This document shows, in pieces, positions 1-6,982 of a stretch of 64,000 nt of DNA (positions are counted from its first letter, which is position 1; every line of letters starts with the position of its first letter). A model generated the notes under the pieces. That model searched no databases and was not told where the DNA came from. It saw nothing but the letters and a program-made list of their open reading frames with translations. Position numbers and translations under genes: made by a program. This DNA comes from Symploca sp. SIO1C2 (GTDB lineage: Bacteria; Cyanobacteriota; Cyanobacteriia; Cyanobacteriales; Coleofasciculaceae): NCBI GenBank assembly GCA_010672925.1, contig JAAHFP010000020.1, positions 1-64,000 on the forward strand, read 5' to 3'.

Positions 1-225
1 AGCTTCAAGAAGATTAGTTTTCATTCCTGGAGAAGTAAGAGAGTTCCACATATTCGTTCACTGAGAATAGTTTACGCACTTTTTCTGGCTGTCCTAATTT
101 TCTCTCATCACAATGAATTAGCCCTGCTCCTTGGAGGGGAACTCGGAGGCAGGAGATAACAGTTTTTATGAAATCCTGAACATATCGACCCCTAGAGCAT
201 CTCTTCAATGTCAAAAATCTGATGT

Positions 226-293
226 AGGGGCATAGCATTTGAGCGATAATTTATCGGTTCAACCCAAGTTATACTATCCAAATGCTATGCCCT
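226..293. repeat. Inverted repeat (hairpin) at window start
   Basis: The arms at 226-241 (AGGGGCATAGCATTTG) and 279-293 (CAAATGCTATGCCCT) are inverted copies separated by about 37 bases. A related stretch (TGTAGGGGC followed by TTGAGCGA) recurs near 6886-6905. I read it as a dispersed intergenic repeat. Nothing else convincing was seen in bases 1-329. Confidence 0.6.
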
Positions 294-329
294 CCGACCG
301 TTGGAAAACACACCCCAGTTCCTTGAGCT

Positions 330-533
330 TCAATCATCAGGAAACTGCCAACAGGATATCTGTTCTACATTGTGACTACCACAGTTACTACAAACTACAC
401 CAAAGGAAGAGTCTACCCACTCATAGCCACAACTGCGACAGTGACAAAAAATGTTATTGCGGTTAGCGACTTCGATTTTGCTACACCACTCCCGCAGTAG
501 AGAAGTGTTTTGTTCTGTGTTTTGTTCTGACAT
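330..533 (-). CDS. Small zinc-ribbon protein
   Basis: This is a 67-aa protein of unknown role when started at the internal ATG at 533; the frame is open to 569. Two cysteine knuckles are visible, CRSCG and CSNCG, about 15 residues apart, with a further upstream CHC. This is the usual geometry of a structural zinc ribbon, and the C-terminal half resembles rubredoxin-like or HypA-like ribbons in general. There is no catalytic motif and no signal peptide, so a cytoplasmic nucleic-acid-binding or protein-binding role is plausible but not shown. No clear Shine-Dalgarno sequence separates the two possible starts. It stands alone next to repeat-rich DNA and could be a remnant of a larger gene. Confidence 0.5.
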   Translation of the reverse strand: MSEQNTEQNTSLLREWCSKIEVANRNNIFCHCRSCGYEWVDSSFGVVCSNCGSHNVEQISCWQFPDD

Positions 534-583
534 TATTATCAAGTTTTTTCTACTTAATTTCTTAAACAAATGTTAAGTATCAC

Positions 584-614
584 TTGTCGCACTTCTCGAA
601 TCCGTGAGGTACAT
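584..614. repeat. Solo end of the TTCTCG...GTGAGGTA repeat family
   Basis: The stretch CTTCTCGAATCCGTGAGGTA matches the terminal sequence of the small elements at 31497-31623 and 40897-41003 and the solo copy at 44771-44800. No partner end lies nearby. It is followed by CCCCATTC tandem repeats. Confidence 0.5.
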
Positions 615-832
615 CTTCTATTCCCTATTCCCCATTCCCCATTCCCAAGAACTCTGTACTTCACAAGTATGATAAACTCTATAAATATTAAATATTATCA
701 ATTTTTCACCAAAAAGACAATTTTATCTGTTGACAAGGAAATTGAATTAATTTATCGTAAACCCTATTAGATTGCATCCGTTGAAACTTGGCAACGGAGC
801 TTCACCAAACCCATAACAATTAAAGGATTATA

Positions 833-1396
833 ATGGTAACAAATATCAACATTCAATCAACCAGACTTAAGGTAGAAAAAGCCTACCGAAAGGTAATCAA
901 TACTGTTATTGCCGTATTCGCTATTAGCTTTGTTCTGCTGGGCTCGCCAGGACTGACTTCCTCTGCATTGGCAGGACCAGGTGGTACCACTGTCGAAGGA
1001 ACTGTAATACGATTTGATGTCCAAAATGTGAAGAAGTCTGTCGAATGGTACACAGAAGTTCTTGATATGAAGGAAGCTTTTGGTAGCGATAGTTATGCAC
1101 AGGTTTTCTATCCAGAACAAGCTGAAACGCAAATTGGGCTGAGTCAGAATGATTATCCTCAATCGGGAACAGCGACAGCGACTCTTGTTGTCAATGATAT
1201 TTTTGCAGCCCAAAACAGTATCTTTAGTAAAGGATGGTATGTTGAGGATCTTTGCGCTTCTAGTGAATATACTCCGGAAATTGTGCTGGCCTTCTTTTGC
1301 GATCCTGATGGCAATAATCTGGCTCTTCGTCAGGATGACTTTATGTTTGAGATACTGCTCCCTGTATGTGGAGCACCTATGTGCAGTAATTATTAA
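833..1396 (+). CDS. Secreted VOC/glyoxalase-fold protein
   Basis: This 187-aa protein has an N-terminal hydrophobic segment (about residues 22-45) ending in SSALA, a good signal-peptidase I site. The mature protein is therefore expected in the periplasm or thylakoid lumen. The remainder, about residues 55-175, is one vicinal-oxygen-chelate (glyoxalase/bleomycin resistance) unit. It opens with IRFDVQNVKKSVEWYTEVL and closes with FFCDPDGNNLALRQ, the paired beta-alpha-beta-beta-beta signature. Metal ligands cannot be assigned with certainty, so the substrate is unknown. The ATG is preceded by AAAGGA at 822-827. The gene converges on the pentapeptide gene at 1507-2007 with a strong terminator between them. 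An exported VOC protein is uncommon because most are cytoplasmic. Two C-terminal cysteines (VCGAPMC) may form a disulfide. Confidence 0.82.
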   Translation: MVTNINIQSTRLKVEKAYRKVINTVIAVFAISFVLLGSPGLTSSALAGPGGTTVEGTVIRFDVQNVKKSVEWYTEVLDMKEAFGSDSYAQVFYPEQAETQIGLSQNDYPQSGTATATLVVNDIFAAQNSIFSKGWYVEDLCASSEYTPEIVLAFFCDPDGNNLALRQDDFMFEILLPVCGAPMCSNY

Positions 1397-1434
1397 TCAT
1401 AGGTACGCACTTCTTTAAAGGTTTCTCTTCACAG

Positions 1435-1500
1435 AAAGCGGCGGACAGCCCATTCCTTAAGGGATGGAAGAGATAGTTGACCGCCGCTTTTTTGTTTTTT
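1435..1500 (+). terminator. Intrinsic terminator after the VOC gene
   Basis: AAAGCGGCGG (1435-1444) pairs perfectly with CCGCCGCTTT (1481-1490) and is followed by a T-rich run. Inside the loop a second hairpin (CCATTCC/GGGATGG around 1450-1467) stacks on it. The T-tract is on the + strand, so it serves the VOC gene. Confidence 0.8.
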
Positions 1501-1506
1501 GATGAA

Positions 1507-2007
1507 CTAATAATCACAAAACAGAGTTTCGCGAGTATCTCTCCCCGTAACTGGATTCGTCCCTTTCGCTACCTGACAAAGTTTTTCTTGTATATTGGGT
1601 TTTAACAGTACATCTGTAAAGTCAGCACCATCAATAATTGCACCATCAAACCTCGCACTAAAGGCTAAAACCCCCTCAAGAATAGCATTCGTTAAGTTAG
1701 CATTATCCAAACGAGCTAAATCTATTACGGCGTAGGTCAGATCCGCACATTCTAGGTTAGCATTCATTAATTTTGCACTAAATAAACTGACTTGTTGCAG
1801 ATTCGTATAGCTCAGATTTGCCTCCCGCATATCTGCTCTGGTAAACTGGGAGTCTCTTAAGTCTTGGCCTGATAAATCAATGCTTTTGATGTCACGGGAA
1901 CTGTAGTCTTCGGCTAATGCTGGGTTGGTTGGCGCGATCGCCAGGACAACGACTATAATTAAACACAGTAAACCTGTTAAAATTTGTCTATATTTTCTAG
2001 AATTCAT
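1507..2007 (-). CDS. Exported pentapeptide-repeat protein
   Basis: This 166-aa protein has a signal peptide (hydrophobic core LLCLIIVVVLAIA, cleavage after NPALA at about residue 32), so it should lie in the thylakoid lumen or periplasm. Residues about 40-130 are a run of A(D/N)LXX pentapeptides that would form a short right-handed quadrilateral beta-helix. The tail carries two cysteines (LCQVAK and LFCDY) around a TNPVTGRDT stretch. That arrangement is also found in lumenal pentapeptide proteins of cyanobacteria and chloroplasts such as the Rfr32/TL17 type. The biochemical role of that group is not established. The gene is monocistronic and convergent with the VOC gene. Confidence 0.88.
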   Translation of the reverse strand: MNSRKYRQILTGLLCLIIVVVLAIAPTNPALAEDYSSRDIKSIDLSGQDLRDSQFTRADMREANLSYTNLQQVSLFSAKLMNANLECADLTYAVIDLARLDNANLTNAILEGVLAFSARFDGAIIDGADFTDVLLKPNIQEKLCQVAKGTNPVTGRDTRETLFCDY

Positions 2008-2490
2008 CGCCTGTAAAAGATAAAAGTTATCAGTTGATAATCTTTGATTATAACAGGGAAACTGACTAGACTTGGCAGTGCGATCGCGGCTATTGTAGGT
2101 TGGGTCAAGGCAACGAAACCCAACACCGGAGGGGACTGTGTTGGATCACTATTCTACTATTTTAGATTTTTGCCCCCATCTCCCTCTGAATCCCAAAACT
2201 AGGATAATTGCTTACTACCATGATTACGCCTTCGAGAATAACATCTTTCTTCTAGGCGATCGCAAAACCTTCAGTAACAGATGGATGCATATCTTAAGGA
2301 AAAATAACCTGATGCGAGGTTCAGGGAAAATCGCTGAAACCCTCATAACTTCCTTGGAGACCTCGATTCTTTACAGGACAAGGATTTCAGCTGTTTTTTA
2401 TCAGGGTGTTGATACTTTGTACTAAGTTTTTTAGGGATGTTCGCAAACCGCCTCTAGATGCTATACTGGGAGCAGGTTTCAAAACTAGGG

Positions 2491-2601
2491 GTTACAACTC
2501 ACGCTTCTCCGCAAGGAGATGGAAACTCATGAACCAATGTTGACTTTATCGCATCCCAGTCCCTGGTTACAACTCACTCTTCTCGGTCAGGAGATGGAAA
2601 C
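2491..2601. CRISPR. Two-repeat, one-spacer CRISPR remnant
   Basis: Two 36-nt repeats at 2491-2526 and 2566-2601 match at 33 of 36 positions. They start with GTTACAACTCAC and end with AGGAGATGGAAAC. They flank a unique 39-nt spacer (2527-2565). The GTTNCAA...GGAAAC ends, repeat length and spacer length are those of cyanobacterial CRISPR arrays. The first repeat contains a short hairpin (TCTCC-GCAA-GGAGA), which the second has partly lost, as degenerate terminal repeats do. No cas gene lies in the window, so the array is an orphan or a relic. The transcribed strand cannot be fixed. Confidence 0.72.
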
Positions 2602-2725
2602 TAGGTAGTGTTAAAACAGCACAGGAGTGTATTATTTTGGGTCACGCTATCAGCTACACCCAACCTACCTATTCCAAAGTTTTAGCTGTGTCATGCCACT
2701 ACTAAAAATGTGGAATATATGTAGT

Positions 2726-2747
2726 GCGAGCATCTTGCTCGCTTTTT
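2726..2747 (+). repeat. Short hairpin GCGAGCA-TCT-TGCTCGC
   Basis: A perfect 7-bp stem is followed by TTTTT. It could terminate + strand transcripts, but no + strand gene ends upstream, so it is probably one copy of a dispersed hairpin. Confidence 0.45.
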
Positions 2748-2773
2748 ACCCCTAGCGCACGCTACGCTACGCT

Positions 2774-2800
2774 GTTGGGTTAGCGATAGCGTAACCCAAC
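2774..2800. repeat. 27-bp palindromic repeat, copy 1
   Basis: GTTGGGTTA and TAACCCAAC arms surround GCGATAGCG. An exact inverted copy of all 27 bases lies at 17805-17831, just after the TcB-C gene. Confidence 0.75.
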
Positions 2801-2850
2801 CTACTTATTCCACAGTTTTAGCTGTACTACGGTACTGCACCCTATTGTTT

Positions 2851-4119
2851 TCAAGCGCTAGCCTGTTCCAAAACTTTAGCCGATTCAGGAAGCAAATCGG
2901 TATAGAGATTATTGAGTCGATAAGCAACACGCTGCCAGCTAAACTTATTCTCTACCCTTGCTCTTGCTCTGAATCCCAATTTATTCCTCAACTCTGGGTT
3001 AGAGAGAATACTATCAATAGCTGCTGCCAAGGCAAACTCATTCTTGGGTGGTACTAGTAAGCCAGTTTCCTCTGGTAGTACGGTATACTGAAGACCGCCA
3101 ACTTTACTGGCAACTACCGGTGTTCCACTAGCCATAGCTTCAATTGCAACTAAACCAAAAGGCTCATAGTAACTAGGAACAACACAAACATCAGCAGCGG
3201 CATAATAAGCTGGTAGGATATCACCAGTTAAGCTGCCGGGGAAACTGGTAATATCTTCAATGCCAAGTTCTCCTACTAACCGCTCAATCCGATCTTTTTC
3301 TACACCGTCACTCTGACCAGCGCGATAACCACCAGCAATAATCAACTTCAGGTTAGTGTTACCCCGCAGTTTAGATTGACTGACAGCTCTAACTAAGGTT
3401 TCAATGCCCTTGCGCTGATCAAAACGACCTACATATAAGATAACTTTGTCTTCTGTACCGAAACCTAGTTGCTGTCTAGCTTCGTACTGGTCTATGGAAC
3501 TAAAGCGATGCAAGTTAGTACCACAGGGAATGATATCAATATTACCCTTACTAGAAATTAGCGATCGCATATGGTCTTTTTCCTGGGGGCTAGTTGCGAC
3601 AATTCGACTCGCCTTTTCCAGTACCGCTCTTTCTACTCCTAAACGAGTACCTGCAATCATCGGAATTGTGGCTACTGACTTGTATTTTACCGCTCCTAGA
3701 GAGTGGTAGGTGTGGACTTGCTTGATGGATTGACGCTTCTGCCATGCCATACCCACCCAAGCAGAAAGCCAATAATTGGTATGCACTAAGGAGTATTGCC
3801 AACCTGCCTGTGCTTGAAATTTAAGCAGTTCTTCTAAAAACTCGTTACAATATCCAAAGATATCTTGCCTAGGGATGAAGGTCTCTGGACCCGCAGTCAA
3901 ACGAATAGTGCGACAACGGGGACTATGTTCAACAATCTGGGAATGCTGAGCGTTCGCTTTACGAGTGAACATATCAACATACCATCCTTGAGCAGCTAGA
4001 GCCTCACCTACTTGGCGTACATAAACATTTTGTCCTCCAGCTTCTTCTTTCCCAATTTCTATTGCCGGGTCACCATGAACTGAGATCAGGGCAATGTGCT
4101 TCTTGCTTGTACTGTTCAT
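2851..4119 (-). CDS. GT4-family glycosyltransferase
   Basis: This 422-aa retaining glycosyltransferase of the GT-B fold transfers a sugar from a nucleotide donor. The N-terminal acceptor lobe opens with HIALISVHGDP and has the glycine-rich GGQNVYVRQ loop. The C-terminal donor lobe has ILYVGRFDQRKG and the EPFGLVAIEAMASGTPVV segment, which carries the E-x7-E motif of the family. The layout is closest to the sucrose-phosphate-synthase / MshA-like branch, but donor and acceptor cannot be read from the sequence. The frame is open to a TTG at 4239. I prefer the ATG at 4119, which places HIALISVHGDP near the N-terminus as in relatives. The gene is transcribed alone toward repeat-rich DNA. Confidence 0.88.
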   Translation of the reverse strand: MNSTSKKHIALISVHGDPAIEIGKEEAGGQNVYVRQVGEALAAQGWYVDMFTRKANAQHSQIVEHSPRCRTIRLTAGPETFIPRQDIFGYCNEFLEELLKFQAQAGWQYSLVHTNYWLSAWVGMAWQKRQSIKQVHTYHSLGAVKYKSVATIPMIAGTRLGVERAVLEKASRIVATSPQEKDHMRSLISSKGNIDIIPCGTNLHRFSSIDQYEARQQLGFGTEDKVILYVGRFDQRKGIETLVRAVSQSKLRGNTNLKLIIAGGYRAGQSDGVEKDRIERLVGELGIEDITSFPGSLTGDILPAYYAAADVCVVPSYYEPFGLVAIEAMASGTPVVASKVGGLQYTVLPEETGLLVPPKNEFALAAAIDSILSNPELRNKLGFRARARVENKFSWQRVAYRLNNLYTDLLPESAKVLEQASA

Positions 4120-4380
4120 AAAATAATCGGATATATCTAAATTTTGATGCGATAGAGGAATGACTCCATCAGCTGGTAGAAGTAGATGGCTTACCCTGAA
4201 ACGAGCTTCAAGATTGGAAGATTTAATAAAGTTGTCCAAGTAGTGCGAGAGTGCTAGCTGTGTTGACCTCTTCTAGCAAAGAGTCTAAGTTAACCGAACT
4301 ATACCGGCATCTTCCTCTACCTAAGTAAGGAGACTTGTGCTCAGGCACAACTTACTAAATTTACGACTATTTATAGATGA

Positions 4381-4503
4381 GGGGGCTGGGGAGCTGAGGG
4401 AGCTGAGGGAGCTGAGGAGATGGGGAGATGGGGAGATGGGGAGATGGGGGAGACAAGGAAGATATTTATACTCACCAATTCCCAATTCCCAATTCCCAAT
4501 TCC
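4381..4503. repeat. Short tandem repeats (GGGAGCTGA, GGGGAGAT, AATTCCC units)
   Basis: The stretch holds three successive simple repeat blocks: GAGCTGAGG units, GGGGAGAT units, then CAATTCCC units near 4473-4503. These are the short tandem repeats common between genes of filamentous cyanobacteria. Apparent open frames here are low-complexity. Confidence 0.8.
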
Positions 4504-4537
4504 CCAAATATCTGCTATCATATTTAATTGTCACTCA

Positions 4538-4629
4538 GGAGAGGTGGCTGAGTGGTTGAAAGCGGCAGATTGCTAATCTGTTGATAGGTACGTAAGTCCT
4601 ATCCGAGGGTTCGAATCCCTCCCTCTCCG
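4538..4629 (+). tRNA. tRNA-Ser (GCU anticodon)
   Basis: The cloverleaf is complete. Acceptor arms GGAGAGG (4538-4544) and CCTCTCC (4622-4628) carry discriminator G. The D-arm region is GGCTGAGTGG, the anticodon loop TTGCTAA gives GCT, a long variable arm as in class II tRNAs follows, and the T-loop is GGGTTCGAATCCC. The CCA end is not encoded. It reads AGC/AGU serine codons. Confidence 0.96.
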
Positions 4630-4764
4630 TTCCTTAATTAGCTTTCAGCTCTTAGCTCTCAGCTTTCAGCTCTCAGTAAGTAGGCAATGGGCAAGGAAGA
4701 ACCTACCTGTTCCACTGAAAATAGGAGTCAGAAGTTAAGAGTAAGGAGAGATTGATTTGTATCC

Positions 4765-6060
4765 ATGAGGAAGTATCGAGCCAAGGGGATTATTTCTAAG
4801 GGTCAACAACAAGCGATCGCTTTAGCAATTACGCTCTTGGCTTCTGCTATCTTGACAGGGTCTTGTGGAAAAACCATCACTACGGAAGAAGCGGGGCTCA
4901 AGATAGGTGCACTGATACCATTAACCGGGGATCTATCCTCTTTAGGGCAACCGATGCCAAAGGTAATCAGCTTAGCGGTGGATACTGTTAACCAATGTGG
5001 CGGTGTCAACAGTCAACCGGTCACTGTTGTAGTAGAAGATAGCCAAACTAATCCAGGTGTTGGCGCAGCGGCAATGACTAACCTGGTGAAAATCGAGCAA
5101 GTTGCTGGGGTAGTTGGTGGCTTTGCTAGTAGTGTTTCCACTGCGGCTTTGCCGGTAGCTGTGCGTCATCAGGTAATGCTTATTTCACCAGCTAGCACTA
5201 GCCCCAGCTTTACCCAACAAGCACAACAAGGAGAATTTGCCGGTTACTGGGCACGCACAGTTCCACCAGATACTTACCAAGCTGGAGCTTTAGCTAAACT
5301 GGCGATAGAGAAGGGCTTCAAATTAGTTTCTATTGTCGCTATTGATAACGACTATGGCCTTGGCTTGGAGAAACAATTTATCGAAGCGTTTGAGCAACTA
5401 GGCGGTACTGTAGTCAACAAGTACCAACCAAGTCGTTACGACCCCCAAGCTACTACCTTTGACAATCAGGTGTTACTATACTCCTTTGGTAATACACCTG
5501 AAGCATTAGTGGCGGTTCTCTATCCTCAAACGGGAGCACTTTGGCTCAAGGCTGCTCATGAACAAGATTTGCTGGAACAGGTATCTTTAATCTTGACTGA
5601 TGGTGTCTACTCACCAAATTTTCCCGAACAAGTGGGTAAGACAGATGGAGGTAAGTTCCTCCTGGCAGGAGCCATTGGTACAGTCCCCCAAGTTAATGGT
5701 AAGGGATTGGCTAATTTTACTAAAGTTTGGCAAGAGCAAACTGGACAAGAGGTAAGGGTTTTTGCTCCCCACGCCTATGATGCTGCTGTGTTGTTGATGC
5801 TGGCAGCGGAGGCGGCAGGAGTGAATACAGGAGCAGGAATAAAGAGCAAAATTCGTGAGGTGTCCGGCGGTACTGGTAAAAAAGTTACAGATGTTTGTGA
5901 AGCAATGGAGTTACTACGCCGAGGTAAAAAAATTAACTATCAAGGTGCTAGTGGGAATGTTGATCTTGATGAATATGGTGATGTTGCTAGCAACTACGAT
6001 ACTTGGGCAGTGGAAGCAGATGGTAGGTTGAAGGTGACTGGTCAAATTAGTCCAGATTAG
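4765..6060 (+). CDS. Branched-chain amino-acid-type ABC substrate-binding lipoprotein
   Basis: This 431-aa protein has a type II signal peptide with lipobox LTGSC, the lipidated cysteine being near residue 34. The mature protein is therefore membrane-anchored outside the cytoplasmic membrane. From residue about 45 it is a periplasmic-binding-protein type I fold of the LivJ/Peripla_BP_6 group (IGALIPLTGDLSSLGQPM, then VVGGFASSVSTAALPVA and LISPASTSPSFT). Such proteins deliver branched-chain or other amino acids, amides or urea to an ABC importer. No permease or ATPase gene adjoins it, so it either serves a transporter encoded elsewhere or acts as a sensor. It lies between tRNA-Ser and a DUF928 gene and appears monocistronic. 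Confidence 0.88.
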   Translation: MRKYRAKGIISKGQQQAIALAITLLASAILTGSCGKTITTEEAGLKIGALIPLTGDLSSLGQPMPKVISLAVDTVNQCGGVNSQPVTVVVEDSQTNPGVGAAAMTNLVKIEQVAGVVGGFASSVSTAALPVAVRHQVMLISPASTSPSFTQQAQQGEFAGYWARTVPPDTYQAGALAKLAIEKGFKLVSIVAIDNDYGLGLEKQFIEAFEQLGGTVVNKYQPSRYDPQATTFDNQVLLYSFGNTPEALVAVLYPQTGALWLKAAHEQDLLEQVSLILTDGVYSPNFPEQVGKTDGGKFLLAGAIGTVPQVNGKGLANFTKVWQEQTGQEVRVFAPHAYDAAVLLMLAAEAAGVNTGAGIKSKIREVSGGTGKKVTDVCEAMELLRRGKKINYQGASGNVDLDEYGDVASNYDTWAVEADGRLKVTGQISPD

Positions 6061-6345
6061 TGAGCTGAAGGCAGGAGGCAGGAGGCAGAAGGTAGTCTCA
6101 ATGAAAAATTTTTCACCACCATACATGAAAATCCCTCTCTCCGCGTAGGAGCGTCTACCTCAACCCGTCAATGCAAATTTGACAGAGTAATAGTACCGTT
6201 GCACTAACGTGTGAGCAAGTGGTTAATTGTTGGTTGTTTGTCAAAAAACAAATAACAAATAACAAATAACAAACAACAAACAACAACAGCTTGCACTGAC
6301 TCCTAAAAACTGTAAAAATGTAAGTGGTAAGTTATAAGCTATATT
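6061..6345. other. Repeat-rich spacer upstream of the DUF928 gene
   Basis: It contains GGCAGGA units (about 6069-6091) and an AACAAATAACAAAC-type AT-rich tandem run (about 6243-6290). No gene or clear promoter was identified. Confidence 0.6.
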
Positions 6346-6888
6346 ATGAATTGGCATAATAACCGTTTCCCCTTAAGTTTGTTTGCCCTCACTGTATCTT
6401 TAGGAGTAACAATTGCTCCTAGCCTAGTAGCACAAACACAACCTTTAACCACTAGCTCTAATGTAAGCATTAAAGCCCCTGGAAGTGATTCTCCAGTATA
6501 CACAGTAGGAGGAGGCAGTCGTCACGGAGGAGTTTGTGCAGCAGATAAAGTGGCGGGAGAAGCATTTGGCTTCCAAGTTTTGATGCCAGCCTACAGTGAA
6601 ACTAGTAAAGATCGCCCTAGTTTCTCGTTGCAAGTCCCTCAAACTGTTGCCACAAAAGTCTTTCTTAGCCTGAGAGATGCTAACGAAGATTACTATTACC
6701 AGACCACCATATCACTTCCTAAGGCTCCTGGTCAATTCAATTTCTCCTTGCCAGCTGATGCACCAGTAATCGAAACCAACAAAGAATATACCTGGTTTGT
6801 CGGATTAGTTTGTAATCAAGCTCTTGAGCCTAATGACCCCACAATACAAGGTGTAATTAAGCGAGTAGATGCTCAACTCAATTTGTAG
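6346..6888 (+). CDS. Short DUF928-family exported protein
   Basis: This 180-aa protein has a signal peptide ending near LVAQTQ (about residue 29). It then has the DUF928 core, with a GGSRHGGVC segment, YQTTISLPKAPGQFNFSLP (about 125-145) and the NKEYTWFVGLVCN box. The DUF928 protein at 37013-37855 in this window has 280 residues, so this one looks C-terminally short, ending soon after the VIKRVDAQL motif where the longer paralogue continues. The function of the family is unknown. In cyanobacteria its members are commonly neighbours of haemagglutinin-like exoproteins, CHAT proteins and DUF1822 proteins, and the exoprotein gene follows here by 94 bases. Confidence 0.78.
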   Translation: MNWHNNRFPLSLFALTVSLGVTIAPSLVAQTQPLTTSSNVSIKAPGSDSPVYTVGGGSRHGGVCAADKVAGEAFGFQVLMPAYSETSKDRPSFSLQVPQTVATKVFLSLRDANEDYYYQTTISLPKAPGQFNFSLPADAPVIETNKEYTWFVGLVCNQALEPNDPTIQGVIKRVDAQLNL

Positions 6889-6982
6889 GGGCGGGTTGAG
6901 CGACAATATAGGTATTTTTACCATAATATTCCGTTCAAAATCCACCCAATGCTATATGTTCAGTGGGGTATGTAGATATTAG

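Larger units (their letters stand above)
2008..2850. other. Gene-free spacer with CRISPR remnant and dispersed repeats
   Basis: No convincing gene is present. The stretch contains a two-repeat CRISPR remnant (2491-2601), a hairpin at 2726-2742, a 27-bp palindrome at 2774-2800, and two similar copies of a CAACCTAC-TATTCC-TTTTAGCTGT segment near 2662-2690 and 2797-2825. A 95-codon open frame at 2138-2425 has no recognisable protein character. Confidence 0.6.

Noticed and set aside
14..238. 74-codon minus-strand frame at the window edge
   Set aside because: It looks faintly protein-like but has no recognised motif, no ribosome site, and starts inside an inverted repeat. Not enough to call a gene.
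2138..2425. 95-codon + strand frame
   Set aside because: It starts at TTG with a low-information composition, no family resemblance, and lies in a repeat-filled spacer.
2726..2747. Hairpin plus TTTTT as an intrinsic terminator
   Set aside because: No + strand gene ends upstream. It is more likely a dispersed hairpin.
4337..4576. 79-codon frame across the tandem repeats and the tRNA 5' part
   Set aside because: It encodes low-complexity repeats and overlaps tRNA-Ser, so it is not a gene.
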